Source of the DNA: Streptomyces sp. NBC_01707
Lineage (GTDB): Bacteria; Actinomycetota; Actinomycetes; Streptomycetales; Streptomycetaceae
Length of the DNA: 64,000 bases
Reading direction: 5' to 3'
Assembly: GCF_041438805.1 (NCBI RefSeq)
Contig: NZ_CP109190.1
Location: forward strand, 8,184,001-8,248,000
Shown: positions 26,125-35,064 of the stretch, one piece after another
Layout: each line of letters starts with the position of its first letter
How positions within the stretch are numbered: position 1 is the first letter of the stretch
Position numbers and translations under genes: made by a program
Notes under the pieces: generated by a model
What the model was told of the DNA's origin: nothing
What the model saw: the letters and a program-made list of their open reading frames with translations, nothing else
The model's database searches: none

Positions 26125-26348
26125 CTTGCTCAGTGGCACAGGTGCCGCGATCGATGATGTCCCCTTGTGCGCACTCCTTTGCGGAGATGTGCGGACTTTG
26201 ACGATAGCGTCCATGCTCGGTGCAGGAAGGGTGAACAATTGGGGTGCGTCCTGGCTCACTGCCGAGCAGTGCGCGGGACCGGGGGGTCCCGTGAGGCGCG
26301 AACACACCGGGGAGGCCGCCGAGGCGGCCGGGGGGAAGGTTTCGTCGC
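26125..26348. promoter_or_regulatory. Upstream region of the exopolysaccharide operon
   Basis: Together with 25826-26022 this forms a roughly 520-bp gap. Apart from the cytidylyltransferase relic, I see no gene. TTTGACG at about 26197-26203 followed by an AT-richer spacer could be a -35 element for the plus-strand glycosyltransferase operon, and GGGGGAAGG at about 26332-26340 is the ribosome binding site of the first gene. Confidence 0.4.
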
Positions 26349-27704
26349 GTGACACATACCCACGACGAGCGTCGTGACCGGAGCGGTACGGCGGTCGGTC
26401 CGGTGGTGCCGGTTCCGGTGCAGCGCACCGACGAGCCGGACATCGACGGGAACGCCGGCAAGGAGAGCGAAGTCGGGTCCTCCGGACGCAGGTTGCTCCT
26501 GGTGTCCACCAACTACGCGCCCGAGCACACCGGTATCGGCCCCTATGCCACCGGCATCGCCGAGCACTGGGCGCGGCGCGGCCACGACACCCATGTCCTC
26601 GCCGGGCTCCCGCACTACCCGTCCTGGCGCCTCGACCCCGCCTACCGCACGGTGTGGCGGGCGACCGAGCAGCGCGCCGGAGTCACCGTGCACCGCAGGC
26701 GGCACAGCGTCCCACCGCGCCAGAGCGCCCTGCGCAGGGCCCTGTTCGAGAGCTCGATACTCGCCCACGGCCTGGTCGCGCCGCCCCGCACCGGCCGCCT
26801 CGACGCCGTACTCGCCCAACTGCCCAGCCTCGCCGGGGGCGTGCTCGGCGTCCGCGTCGCCGCCCGGTACCGGGCACCGTACGTGCCGGTCGTGCAGGAC
26901 CTCATGGGGGCCGCCGCCGCGCAGTCGGGTATCCAGGGCGGTGGCCGCGCCGCCGAGCTGGCCGAGCGCGCGGAGTCCTGGGTGCTGCGGCGTGCCACGC
27001 TGGTCGGCGTCATCCACGAGACGTTCGTCGAGCGGGTGCGGGCCATGGGTGTCGACCCCGGACGCATACGCCTGGTGCCCAACTGGTCGCACATACAGGC
27101 CCCTTCGGCGCCACGCGAGCGTACCCGCGAGCGGCTCGGCTGGCGGCCGGAGCAGACCGTGGTCCTGCACTCCGGGAACATGGGCCTCAAGCAGGGCCTG
27201 GAGGTACTGGTGGACGCAGCCCGCCGCGACCCGGCCACCCGGATCGTCCTGATGGGCGACGGCAACCAGCGCGAGCACCTCGCCGCACTCGCCGAGGGGC
27301 TGCCCAACCTGGAGTTCCTGCCGCCGGTGGACGACGCCGACTTCCCGGACGTCCTGGCCGCCGCCGACGTCCTCGCGGTGACCCAGCGCGCCTCCGTCCT
27401 CGACATGAGCGTCCCCTCCAAGCTCACCTCCTACTTCGCGGCGGGCCGCCCGGTGGTCGCCTCGGTCGCTGCCGAAGGTGGTACGGCCCGCGAAGCGCTG
27501 CGATCAGGTGCCGCAATGCTTGTGGAACCGGAGAATCCTGATCAGTTCCTGTCAGCGGTGCGTAGACTCGCCGCAGATCCGAAGATGGCGGACGAGTTGG
27601 GCGCGGCGGGTCCGCGCCATGTAGCGGCCCATCTGTCACGGGAGGCGGGTCTCGCGCGCATCGACGCGCTGATCGACGAGGCAATGGGGGGACTTGGAAG
27701 GTGA
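26349..27704 (+). CDS. GT4-family glycosyltransferase (WcaI-like)
   Basis: A 451-aa GT-B fold enzyme. After a roughly 45-residue charged N-terminal extension, the acceptor domain begins LLLVSTNYAPEHTGIGPYATGIAEHWARRGHDTHVLAGLPHYPSW, very like WcaI. The donor domain has VVLHSGNMGLKQGLEVLVDAA, MGDGNQREHL, and LPPVDDADFPDVLAAADVLAVTQ. The terminal EPENPDQF is the usual acidic donor-binding stretch. It should add a sugar to a lipid-linked intermediate at the cytoplasmic face. GTG 26349 follows a strong ribosome binding site. It overlaps the next gene by 4 bp (GTGA). First gene of a three-gene operon. Confidence 0.92.
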   Translation: MTHTHDERRDRSGTAVGPVVPVPVQRTDEPDIDGNAGKESEVGSSGRRLLLVSTNYAPEHTGIGPYATGIAEHWARRGHDTHVLAGLPHYPSWRLDPAYRTVWRATEQRAGVTVHRRRHSVPPRQSALRRALFESSILAHGLVAPPRTGRLDAVLAQLPSLAGGVLGVRVAARYRAPYVPVVQDLMGAAAAQSGIQGGGRAAELAERAESWVLRRATLVGVIHETFVERVRAMGVDPGRIRLVPNWSHIQAPSAPRERTRERLGWRPEQTVVLHSGNMGLKQGLEVLVDAARRDPATRIVLMGDGNQREHLAALAEGLPNLEFLPPVDDADFPDVLAAADVLAVTQRASVLDMSVPSKLTSYFAAGRPVVASVAAEGGTAREALRSGAAMLVEPENPDQFLSAVRRLAADPKMADELGAAGPRHVAAHLSREAGLARIDALIDEAMGGLGR

Positions 27705-29392
27705 ACGAGACACACGTTCCCGTCCGGGGGGAGGACGAGCCGGAGCAGTTGCGTGAGCAGTTCCGCCAACTCCTGCGCTACCGGTGGCTGATAGGTGGCG
27801 GTGTCGGCATCGGACTGCTGGCCGGCGCCTGGCTCGGCGTCACCGGCGCCGACAGCTACGCCGCCACCACCGACATCGTGCTCCGCGCGCCCACGAGCGA
27901 CCCCTTCGCGCCGACGCTCTCCGGCGACAAGGCGCTCAACATGGGTTCCGAGCGGCAGACGGCCCTCAGCCGCTCGGTCGCGCAAGGCGCCGCGAAGCAG
28001 CTCGGGATGAGCGCGGACGAGGTGGACCAGCTCCAGAGCGGGCTCCAGGTCACCAACCCGCCGCAGACCCTCGTGCTGCACTTCACGTACAACGCGTCCG
28101 ACCCGAAGGAGGCGGCGCGCCGCGCCAACGCCCTCACCACGTCGTACATCGACATGCGCAAGGACCAGTGGGAGTCCGTCCGCGACTCGATGCTCAAGAG
28201 CCTGCAGGACCAGCTCAATCCGGTCGCCAAGCAGAACGACGAGCTCTCCCGGCAGATCAAGCAGCTTCCCGACGGATCAGCAGCGGACTCCGCCTACGCG
28301 GTGCAGGCCAACCTGCTCAACCGCATCACCGACCTCCGCAGCAAGATCACCAGCCTGAAGGCGCTCGACATGACGCCCGGCAACGTGATCCGCAACGCCA
28401 CGGCCCCCTCCTCGTCCGACGGGCCCGGGCTGCCGCTGTCACTCGGTCTCGGCGGCCTCGTCGGCGTCGGTCTCGGCCTGCTCGGCGCCTGGGTGCGGCT
28501 CGTCTTCGACCCGGCGCCCCGCTCGGCCGGTGACGTCGCCCGCGCCGTCCGCGGTCCCGTCCTCGGCGCGCTGCCCCGCGGCTCGGCGGGAACCCTGGTG
28601 GTCGGACACACCGACTCCCGGGCGGCCGAGGAGTATCGCTCGATCGCCTTCCGCCTCGCTTACGACGAGCGCTTCGCCGACCGGCGCCGACTGCTCGTCG
28701 TCGCCCCGCGCGGCTCCATGGGGTCGAGTGTCGCCGTCGCGGTCAACCTCGCCGCCTCGTTCGCCGAGACCGGCAAGAACGTCCTGCTGGTCGAGGCCGA
28801 CCTGCGCACCCCGTCGCTCTCCGAGCGGCTCGACGTGTCCGTCGCCTCCCGGCCCCGCTGGAGCCGTACCGGCGAGCACGCCGAGGGCGAGTGGCCGAGC
28901 AGAGGACAACTCCTCTTCGACGCGGGCGAGTCGGGATCCTTCGGGCTCGTCCCCGGCGAACGCGTGCGCAACGTTCCGCGCGCGCTGACCTCCGCCCGGA
29001 CCACCCGGCTGATCGCCGAGGCAGACGATCCGGACGCCACCGTCGTGGTCGTGGCCCCGCCCGTCCTCGCGTACGCCGACGCCCTCGCGCTCGTCGACCG
29101 GGTCGACGGCGTGCTCATCGTCTGCGACCCGCGAACCGTGCACCGCGCCGACCTGATGCGTATCCGCGAACTGATCGTCGGTGCCGGCGGTACCGTTCTC
29201 GGTGCGGTGACGCACACCGACTCCAAGAGGGACCGGACGCCCGCCGCCCGCCGTGGCAGCAGACGCCGGGCCTCCAAGGGCCAGCCGGCCCCCACTCCCG
29301 AGCCGAGCAACACCCCCGAACCCGAGCGGCACTTCGACGGCGACGGCAGCGACACGGTCGCGCTGCGCACCGTCCGCTCGGGGGACCGGTGA
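27701..29392 (+). CDS. Wzz/Wzc-like polysaccharide co-polymerase with degenerate ATPase motifs
   Basis: A 563-aa protein. The N-terminal Wzz domain has a membrane segment at about 27-47 (LIGGGVGIGLLAGAWLGV), a periplasmic-side helical region with coiled-coil (about 130-215) and a second membrane segment at about 242-265. A cytoplasmic BY-kinase-like domain follows (about 310-520). Its Walker A reads APRGSMGSSVAVAVN where GxGKST is expected, so Lys is missing; Walker A' VLLVEADLRTP is kept; the Walker B Asp is absent (VVVVAPPVLAYADAL). No tyrosine cluster lies at the C-terminus, which is instead Lys/Arg/Pro rich. It probably regulates chain length or export without kinase activity. Confidence 0.9.
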   Translation: MNETHVPVRGEDEPEQLREQFRQLLRYRWLIGGGVGIGLLAGAWLGVTGADSYAATTDIVLRAPTSDPFAPTLSGDKALNMGSERQTALSRSVAQGAAKQLGMSADEVDQLQSGLQVTNPPQTLVLHFTYNASDPKEAARRANALTTSYIDMRKDQWESVRDSMLKSLQDQLNPVAKQNDELSRQIKQLPDGSAADSAYAVQANLLNRITDLRSKITSLKALDMTPGNVIRNATAPSSSDGPGLPLSLGLGGLVGVGLGLLGAWVRLVFDPAPRSAGDVARAVRGPVLGALPRGSAGTLVVGHTDSRAAEEYRSIAFRLAYDERFADRRRLLVVAPRGSMGSSVAVAVNLAASFAETGKNVLLVEADLRTPSLSERLDVSVASRPRWSRTGEHAEGEWPSRGQLLFDAGESGSFGLVPGERVRNVPRALTSARTTRLIAEADDPDATVVVVAPPVLAYADALALVDRVDGVLIVCDPRTVHRADLMRIRELIVGAGGTVLGAVTHTDSKRDRTPAARRGSRRRASKGQPAPTPEPSNTPEPERHFDGDGSDTVALRTVRSGDR

Positions 29393-30693
29393 CCGCCGCG
29401 GAGGAAGAGCTGCCGTACGAGAAGCCGTCCGACCCGCCGCGCACCCCGCGGCGGTCGGCGGCCGCCCTCGCCTCGGTGCTCGACCAGGCGGCGTCGAGCC
29501 TCACCAACATCGCCGTGCTGGTGATCGCCGCCCGCGTCTCCACCGTGCACGGCTTCGCCACCTTCTCGATGGTGTACCTCACCTTCACGGTGCTGCTCGG
29601 CCTCAACATGGCGTACGTCGGCCAGGCCGTCGTCCTCACCCGGGGCGACACCGGCGCCGCCTGCCGGTCCGCGATCACCTTCACCTCCCTCGCATCCTGC
29701 ATCGTCGGGGTCCTGCTCGCCACCGTCGGCGCGGTCACCGGCGCCGTCACCGGCGGCTGGGCCGGACCCGGTGGAGCCTTCCTCGCCCTCGGGCTCGTGC
29801 TGCCCCTGGTCCTCGTGCAGGACGGGCTGCGGTACGCGTTCTCCACCCTGCGTCGCCCCGGCCTGGCCCTGGCCGCCGACACCTTGCGTCTGGTGTGCGT
29901 GGTGCCCGCTCTGCTGCTCCAGCCCCGGCACGCCGCGCCCGGACTCCTCGTGGCGGTGTGGGGTGTGTCGGCCGCCCCGGCGCTGCTGCTCGGCCTGCGC
30001 CTGCTGTGGCCCCATGTCCGCGGCTCGCGGGCGGACCTGCGGCCCTACGTGCGCCGGGGCCACCTCGGACAGCGCTTCGTCGTGGAGTTCGCCGTCGGCA
30101 ACGCCTCCAGCCAGCTCGCCGTGCTCGGCCTCGGCCTGTTCGCCGCCCCGCTCGCGGTCGGTGCCCTGCGCGGCGCCACCACGCTCTTCGGGCCGCTCAA
30201 CGTGCTCTTCAACTCGGTCAACGCCTTCGGGCCGCCGCTGCTCAACCGGCTCGGCGGCCGTCGCGCCACCACCCGCGCCACCGCGCTGCTCGGCCTCGTG
30301 CTCAGCGCCGTCGGCCTCGCCTGGGGACTCGTGCTGTACGCACTTCCCGACCACGTCGGGCGCCAACTTCTGGGCGACACATGGCAGTTGACCGCAACCC
30401 TGTTGCCCGCCTCGGGCGCCCAGTACGCGGTGATGGGCCTGGGCACCTGCGCCCTCGTGACCCTGCGCGTGCTCAGACCGCGCGCCACCCTGTCGGTGCA
30501 GGTGGTGTTCTCGCTGCTCGCGGTCGTCCTCATGCTCGCCGGATACCTGCTGACCGGCTCGGCGCTCGGAGCGGCCTGGGGTCTGGCCGCGGGCTCTGCA
30601 CTGAAGGCGGTCGCGGCCTGGACCCGGGTCGCGCGCCTGAGGGTGGAGGAGGCCACCCCGACGGCAGCGGTACCGGTGGTCCCCGCGAACTGA
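29389..30693 (+). CDS. Wzx-like polysaccharide flippase (MOP superfamily)
   Basis: A 434-aa integral membrane protein with about 12 transmembrane segments distributed from residue 28 to 420 (AAALASVLDQAASSLTNIAVLVIAARVS at the first). This matches the Polysacc_synt/MOP fold that flips lipid-linked repeat units. The GTG start at 29389 overlaps the stop of the Wzz-like gene (GTGA), so the glycosyltransferase, co-polymerase and flippase are one operon. A terminator hairpin follows at 30707-30738. Confidence 0.88.
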   Translation: MTAAEEELPYEKPSDPPRTPRRSAAALASVLDQAASSLTNIAVLVIAARVSTVHGFATFSMVYLTFTVLLGLNMAYVGQAVVLTRGDTGAACRSAITFTSLASCIVGVLLATVGAVTGAVTGGWAGPGGAFLALGLVLPLVLVQDGLRYAFSTLRRPGLALAADTLRLVCVVPALLLQPRHAAPGLLVAVWGVSAAPALLLGLRLLWPHVRGSRADLRPYVRRGHLGQRFVVEFAVGNASSQLAVLGLGLFAAPLAVGALRGATTLFGPLNVLFNSVNAFGPPLLNRLGGRRATTRATALLGLVLSAVGLAWGLVLYALPDHVGRQLLGDTWQLTATLLPASGAQYAVMGLGTCALVTLRVLRPRATLSVQVVFSLLAVVLMLAGYLLTGSALGAAWGLAAGSALKAVAAWTRVARLRVEEATPTAAVPVVPAN

Positions 30694-30706
30694 ACGTCAC
30701 CGCGTC

Positions 30707-30738
30707 GGGAGCGGAGCGCACGACGCGCGGCCGCTCCC
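30707..30738. terminator. Hairpin terminator between convergent genes
   Basis: Arms GGGAGCGG (30707-30714) and CCGCTCCC (30731-30738) with a GC-rich loop lie between the convergent flippase and polymerase-like genes. Confidence 0.6.
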
Positions 30739-30757
30739 CAGGGCCTCGGTCCTCCGG

Positions 30758-32260
30758 TCAGCGCAGCCCCGGCGCCCGGTCCTGGCGGAACGTGGTGATC
30801 AGGGCGATGCAGAACACCGCGATGGCCACGCGCCCTGATGCCTGGAGCAGGGGCCCCCGCAGCAGGATGAACGAGTAGCCGGCGACCAGCGGCACGGCCA
30901 GGGCGATCAGACTGCCCGGCCGGGCACTGCGCACCGCGCGGCGGGCGTAGCGCCGGTCGACACGTGCCGCCGCGTATCCCATGGCCACGAACCCCGCCAC
31001 CATCCCGACCGGGCCGAAGTCGATCCACAGCTCGGCCCACACCGGCGACGAGAGGTTCGTGTTCGTCGCACCCATCCACTGGCCGACCATGACCCCGGTG
31101 TCCATCGGCTTGCCGGGCCACACCGAGCGGGGGACCGCGAACAACACCGAGCCGGCCATCTGGCGGCCGAAGGTGTGACCGCTGCCCGAACGGACGTAAG
31201 TGATGGTGTTGGCGAACATGCCGACCTGGTCGTAGTCCTTGAGGGCCAGCGGCTCCAGCGGTGAAGTGGTCTGCACCGGACGGAAGTTCGCGTCGTCGTA
31301 TCGGAAGCGGTCCGCGAACGGGAAGACGACCAGCGCCACGATCACGCCCAGGCTGAGCGCGACCCGGTAGAAGGCCGCGCTCACCGGGAAGACGGTGAAC
31401 AGCAGCGAGAAGAGGACGGTGAGGAACCAGAAACGCGGGTTGGAGATCGGGTTGTTGACCACCGCGTTCAGCGCGGCCAGCGCCCCCCAGACCGCGATGA
31501 TCACCACGGAACGGCGGGCCCGCCGCGAGGTCACCAGCCAGCGCGTGTACGCCAGCCAGGCGATGAGGGCGGGCACGGTGCCGAAGCCGCGCACGATGGC
31601 CTGTCCGGCCTGCGAGTCCGCCTGGGAGAGCCCCGCCTCCTGGACACTGCTGATGATCTCCTGGCGGCTCGTGAAGAAGACCGCGGGACCGCCCAGCTTG
31701 ACGACGAGGAGCGCCGAGCCGAGGAAGGCCAGGAGGGTCAGCAGGTACAGGCGCCGGCGGTGCACCAGCGCCGGCCGCAGCTTGTCCTCCCGCTTCCGCT
31801 CGGGCCGCTGGCGTGCCAACAGGGTGCCGATGTCGAACGCGACACAGCCGATCAGGACGAGCGCGACCGCCTCCGTCAGATCGGTGCGCGCACCCACCAC
31901 AGGTGTCGGCGTGCGGCCGAGCACCGCCTGCGCGAGTGGTGCCACGCCCATCGCCATGTAGACGAACAGCCAGAACGAACCGGCGAGCAGCTTGCGCCGG
32001 CTGGAGAGGATCATCGCCGAGAGCCGGATGCCGGCGTACATGGTGAGCGCGAGCTGGAGCCACAGCGCCGAGTCGTGCAGACCGGTGCCGGGCTGGACCA
32101 GCACGAGCAACGGCAGGAACACCGCGAAACCGAGGACGAGCGGCACCGACAACGCGCGGGAGAGGAGCGTGCGCGGCCGGAAGGGCGGCACCGCCACCTG
32201 TCGGCCCGGCTCCGATGACACGGGGGTACTGCTCGTGCCCCGGTCGATCTGCTGCGTCAT
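30758..32260 (-). CDS. O-antigen polymerase/ligase-like membrane protein (Wzy type)
   Basis: A 500-aa membrane protein with about 11-12 hydrophobic segments (first at about 33-53, last near 460-480) and a large central extracytoplasmic loop (about 330-390; FADRFRYDDANFRPVQTTSPLEPL). The layout fits Wzy-like oligosaccharide repeat-unit polymerases, which show little sequence conservation. It is encoded opposite to the surrounding genes and would polymerise units delivered by the flippase. ATG 32260. Assignment rests on topology and context. Confidence 0.75.
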   Translation of the reverse strand: MTQQIDRGTSSTPVSSEPGRQVAVPPFRPRTLLSRALSVPLVLGFAVFLPLLVLVQPGTGLHDSALWLQLALTMYAGIRLSAMILSSRRKLLAGSFWLFVYMAMGVAPLAQAVLGRTPTPVVGARTDLTEAVALVLIGCVAFDIGTLLARQRPERKREDKLRPALVHRRRLYLLTLLAFLGSALLVVKLGGPAVFFTSRQEIISSVQEAGLSQADSQAGQAIVRGFGTVPALIAWLAYTRWLVTSRRARRSVVIIAVWGALAALNAVVNNPISNPRFWFLTVLFSLLFTVFPVSAAFYRVALSLGVIVALVVFPFADRFRYDDANFRPVQTTSPLEPLALKDYDQVGMFANTITYVRSGSGHTFGRQMAGSVLFAVPRSVWPGKPMDTGVMVGQWMGATNTNLSSPVWAELWIDFGPVGMVAGFVAMGYAAARVDRRYARRAVRSARPGSLIALAVPLVAGYSFILLRGPLLQASGRVAIAVFCIALITTFRQDRAPGLR

Positions 32261-32382
32261 GGCGCCCCCGCCCCGAAAGAGATCCCCGGCGCAGTGTAAC
32301 GAGCGCTCGCCCGTGGTGAACGGTCAGCTATTAGAGTGTGGCGAAGTAGCGTCTGGGGAGGCGCTTTTGGGGGGATGGATCG

Positions 32383-32922
32383 ATGCGTGATCTCCCGGCC
32401 TTCACACTGGCCGGATACGACAAGGGGCGCGGGATACTCGTCCAGGCGCTCTGGTTCGCGGTGATGAACACCGTCTTCATGGCGTGGTTCACCCCGGCCC
32501 GGGTCAGGACGGCGCTGCTGCGGGCCTTCGGCGCCGAGATCGGCACGGGGGTGCTCATCCGGCACCGGGTGCGCGTGCTCTGGCCGTGGAAGCTGACGGT
32601 CGGCGACCACACCTGGATCGGCGAGGGGGCGTGGATCCTCAACCTGGAGCCGGTCACCCTCGGCGCCCATGTGTGCCTGTCCCAGGAGGCCATGCTGTGC
32701 ACCGGCAGCCACGACCACCGCGCCGCCGACTTCCGTTACCGCAACGCACCGATCACCGTCGACGACGGAGCCTGGGTAGCGACCCGGGCCATGGTCCTCG
32801 CCGGGGTGAAGGTCGGCCGCTGCGCCGTCGTGGGTGCGGGCGCGGTCCTTCACAAGGACCTGCCCGAGTTGACCCTGCACACCGCCGACAACCGGCGCCG
32901 ACCCGTCGAGGAGCCCGCGTGA
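32383..32922 (+). CDS. WcaF-like hexapeptide-repeat O-acetyltransferase
   Basis: A 179-aa left-handed beta-helix acyltransferase. Hexapeptide repeats run through about 45-160 (IGTGVLIRHRVRVLWPWKLTVGDHTWIGEGAWILNLEPVTLGAHVCLSQEAMLCTGSHD and APITVDDGAWVATRAMVLAGVKVGRCAVVGAGAVLHKDLP). The family acetylates sugars in colanic acid and capsule synthesis, so it likely decorates this polymer. ATG 32383 has a GGGGGG ribosome binding site. It overlaps the next glycosyltransferase by 4 bp. Confidence 0.92.
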   Translation: MRDLPAFTLAGYDKGRGILVQALWFAVMNTVFMAWFTPARVRTALLRAFGAEIGTGVLIRHRVRVLWPWKLTVGDHTWIGEGAWILNLEPVTLGAHVCLSQEAMLCTGSHDHRAADFRYRNAPITVDDGAWVATRAMVLAGVKVGRCAVVGAGAVLHKDLPELTLHTADNRRRPVEEPA

Positions 32923-34028
32923 GAGTGCTGCACGCGGTCACCCTGCACAGCCCCACCCACGCCTTCGGCGGCCCGGTCCGGGTCGCCCTCAACCTCTGCA
33001 AGGGACTGCGGGAACGCGGGCACGACGCCCGGCTCACCGCCCTCGCCGACGGCTTCCAGGGGCCGCTGCCCGAGGAGGTGGAGGGCGTGCCCGCCCGCCT
33101 CCACCAGGCCCGCAGGATCCTGCCGTTGGGGTTCAGCGGCCTGACCTCGCCGTCCCTGCTCGCCGGCGCCCACCGTCTCGTGCGGCAGGCCGACGTCGTC
33201 CATGTGCATCTGGCCCGCGACCTGGTGACCTTGCCGGTGGCGCTCGCCGCGCTACATGCCGGGAAGCCGCTGGTCCTCCAGACGCACGGCATGGTCGACC
33301 CGAGCGAGCGGCGCTCGGCCAGGGTTCTCGACGCGGTCGCGGTGCGGCGGGTGCTGCGCGGTGCCACCGCCGTCCTGCACCTCACCACGCGTGAACTGCG
33401 GGACCTGGAGGCCGTGGTGGGCGGGACGGGCCTCGCCCGCGCCGTCCGCCTGGTGAACGGCGTGCCCGCGCAGCCCGAGGGCCCGGCACCGGAGGGACCG
33501 CCGCGCGTCCTGTACGCGGCCCGGCTCCAGGCCCGCAAACGCCCCGTCGACCTGGTGGAGGCGGCCCCCGCGATCCTGGCCCGGCACCCCGAGGCCACGT
33601 TCGTCGTGGCGGGCCCCGACGAGGGCGAACTCGACGCGGTGCGGCGGCGGATCGACGAGCTGGGACTCGCGGCGCGGGTGAGCTGCCCGGGACCGCTCGA
33701 CGGGCCACGCATGACCGAGGAGTTGCGAAGGGCGCACGTGTACGTCCTGCCGTCGGTGGACGAGCCGTTCCCGATGTCGGTCCTGGAGTCGATGGCCGTG
33801 GGCACGCCGGTAGTGGTGACCGACTCCAACGGTCTGGCCCGCGACGTGGACCGGGCCGGCGCCGGCCGGGTGGTGACGGGAGCCGACGGCATCGCCCCGG
33901 CGGTGCTCGACCTGCTGGACCCGGCCGCCCGGCGCGCCGCGTCGGAGGCGGCCCGCAAGCTCACCGCCGAGACGTTCGCCATGGACGCCGTCCTCGGCAC
34001 ACTCCTCGACGTGTACGAGCGGGCGTAA
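32919..34028 (+). CDS. GT4-family glycosyltransferase
   Basis: A 369-aa GT-B enzyme: VRVLHAVTLHSPTHAFGGPVRVALNLCKGLRERGHDARLTAL at the N-terminus and the GT4 donor motif with LPSVDEPFPMSVLESMAVGTPVVVTDSNGLARDV (E-x7-E) at about 270-305. GTG 32919 overlaps the acetyltransferase stop (GTGA), so the two are coupled. The stop codon TAA forms the left edge of the MITE-like element at 34028. Confidence 0.92.
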   Translation: MRVLHAVTLHSPTHAFGGPVRVALNLCKGLRERGHDARLTALADGFQGPLPEEVEGVPARLHQARRILPLGFSGLTSPSLLAGAHRLVRQADVVHVHLARDLVTLPVALAALHAGKPLVLQTHGMVDPSERRSARVLDAVAVRRVLRGATAVLHLTTRELRDLEAVVGGTGLARAVRLVNGVPAQPEGPAPEGPPRVLYAARLQARKRPVDLVEAAPAILARHPEATFVVAGPDEGELDAVRRRIDELGLAARVSCPGPLDGPRMTEELRRAHVYVLPSVDEPFPMSVLESMAVGTPVVVTDSNGLARDVDRAGAGRVVTGADGIAPAVLDLLDPAARRAASEAARKLTAETFAMDAVLGTLLDVYERA

Positions 34029-34184
34029 GGGCTGTCCCGTCATCCCCGGCGGGCGCACGACGGCAGCTACGGCACCTCGCCGCGTCGTCGCAACGCCCGA
34101 ATACGACCGGTACGAAGACGCCCCTCCGCCTCGCGGTGCACCGCACCCGACGCGGCGATCCACCAGGGATTACGGGACAGCCCT
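34028..34184. mobile_element. MITE-like inverted-repeat element
   Basis: A 157-bp intergenic element bounded by perfect 13-bp terminal inverted repeats, AGGGCTGTCCCGT (34028-34040) and ACGGGACAGCCCT (34172-34184); the match extends inward to about 22 bp with two mismatches. It has no coding capacity. Its interior resembles small repeats I recall as widespread between Streptomyces genes, but I could not search for copies. It abuts the stop codon of the glycosyltransferase gene. No clear target-site duplication is visible. Confidence 0.6.
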
Positions 34185-34203
34185 CGGCAACAAGGGTCCC
34201 GGT

Positions 34204-34239
34204 CGTTCGGGTCGGTGCGGACCCGCGCCGACCCGAACG
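34204..34239. terminator. Terminator of the lipoprotein gene
   Basis: A 12-bp inverted repeat, CGTTCGGGTCGG (34204-34215) / CCGACCCGAACG (34228-34239), lies 8 bp beyond the end of the minus-strand lipoprotein gene. Confidence 0.7.
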
Positions 34240-34246
34240 GCAACCG

Positions 34247-34936
34247 CTACGCGGGGAGCCAGGCGTAGCAGCCCGAGGAGACGAACGTACGGGTCCCGGA
34301 CGGGATCTTGGCGGTGACCTTCTTCGGGGCGTCCGGGCCGGGGCCCGAGGCCAGCACCTTGTCGTCCGCGCCCAGTGCCTTCCAGGTGCAGCCCTCGGCG
34401 CTGGTCAGCGCACGGTAGGTGCCCGGCGCAGGCTTCTTGCGCGTGCCGTCGGCGAAGCCCGTCGCGGCCTTGTCCAGCAGCGGCTTCTGCTTCGGGCACA
34501 GATGGGCGATCGCGTCGTCGGCGGACGGCAGGTCCCCGGCGATGAGCGCGCCGATCGCGGCGTCCTTGTCGTGGGTGGCGGTGCGCTCGATGCGCTGACA
34601 GGTCTCCTGCCCGACCTGGAGCACGGCTGCCGGGTCCATGTTCTTCGGCACACGGCCGTGCAGGAACTTCCTCTCCTTGGCGGTGAAGGAACCGGTCGCC
34701 GGGGTGAGCTTCGCGTCGGGCAGGACCGGGCCCTTGGAGGGGCTCGACGACGCCTGGGGAACCGGGCTCGCCTGGTCGTCCGGGACACCGGCCGCCTGGT
34801 CGTCGGAGATGCCCCGCGTCGGTTTCGCTGCCGCGTCGGTACCGCCGTCCGAGCTGCAGCCGGAGAGCGTGAGGAGCGCGATGAGGGCGCCGGCGGCGGC
34901 CCCGCGCCGGAGGGACCGGAGAGTACGAGTGTGCAT
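34247..34936 (-). CDS. Putative lipoprotein
   Basis: A 229-aa protein with a lipoprotein signal: MHTRTLRSLRRGAAAGALIALLTLSGC, where LSGC is the lipobox (Cys about 27). A low-complexity Ser/Pro/Asp linker leads to a helical region with two conserved Cys (GQETCQRIE, AHLCPKQ) and a C-terminal beta domain (PGTYRALTSAEGCTWKALG ... SSGCYAWLP). The terminal domain resembles those of other Streptomyces surface lipoproteins but I cannot name it. It is encoded after the large beta-propeller/LamG gene on the same strand, separated from it by a hairpin. Confidence 0.85.
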   Translation of the reverse strand: MHTRTLRSLRRGAAAGALIALLTLSGCSSDGGTDAAAKPTRGISDDQAAGVPDDQASPVPQASSSPSKGPVLPDAKLTPATGSFTAKERKFLHGRVPKNMDPAAVLQVGQETCQRIERTATHDKDAAIGALIAGDLPSADDAIAHLCPKQKPLLDKAATGFADGTRKKPAPGTYRALTSAEGCTWKALGADDKVLASGPGPDAPKKVTAKIPSGTRTFVSSGCYAWLPA

Positions 34937-34974
34937 GGTGGCTCCTGCGGCCCGAGCGGGCCGGGTATGAAGGC

Positions 34975-35000
34975 GGGCCCGCACACGAAGGTGCGGGCCC
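34975..35000. terminator. Hairpin terminator
   Basis: A 10-bp inverted repeat GGGCCCGCAC / GTGCGGGCCC (34975-34984 and 34991-35000) lies between the two minus-strand secreted-protein genes and should end the upstream 907-aa gene's transcript. Confidence 0.65.
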
Positions 35001-35064
35001 GGGTGGGGTGGGCGGGGTGCCGGGCGCACTGCCCGGCACACCGCCGACGGGGACGCCGTGAGGG

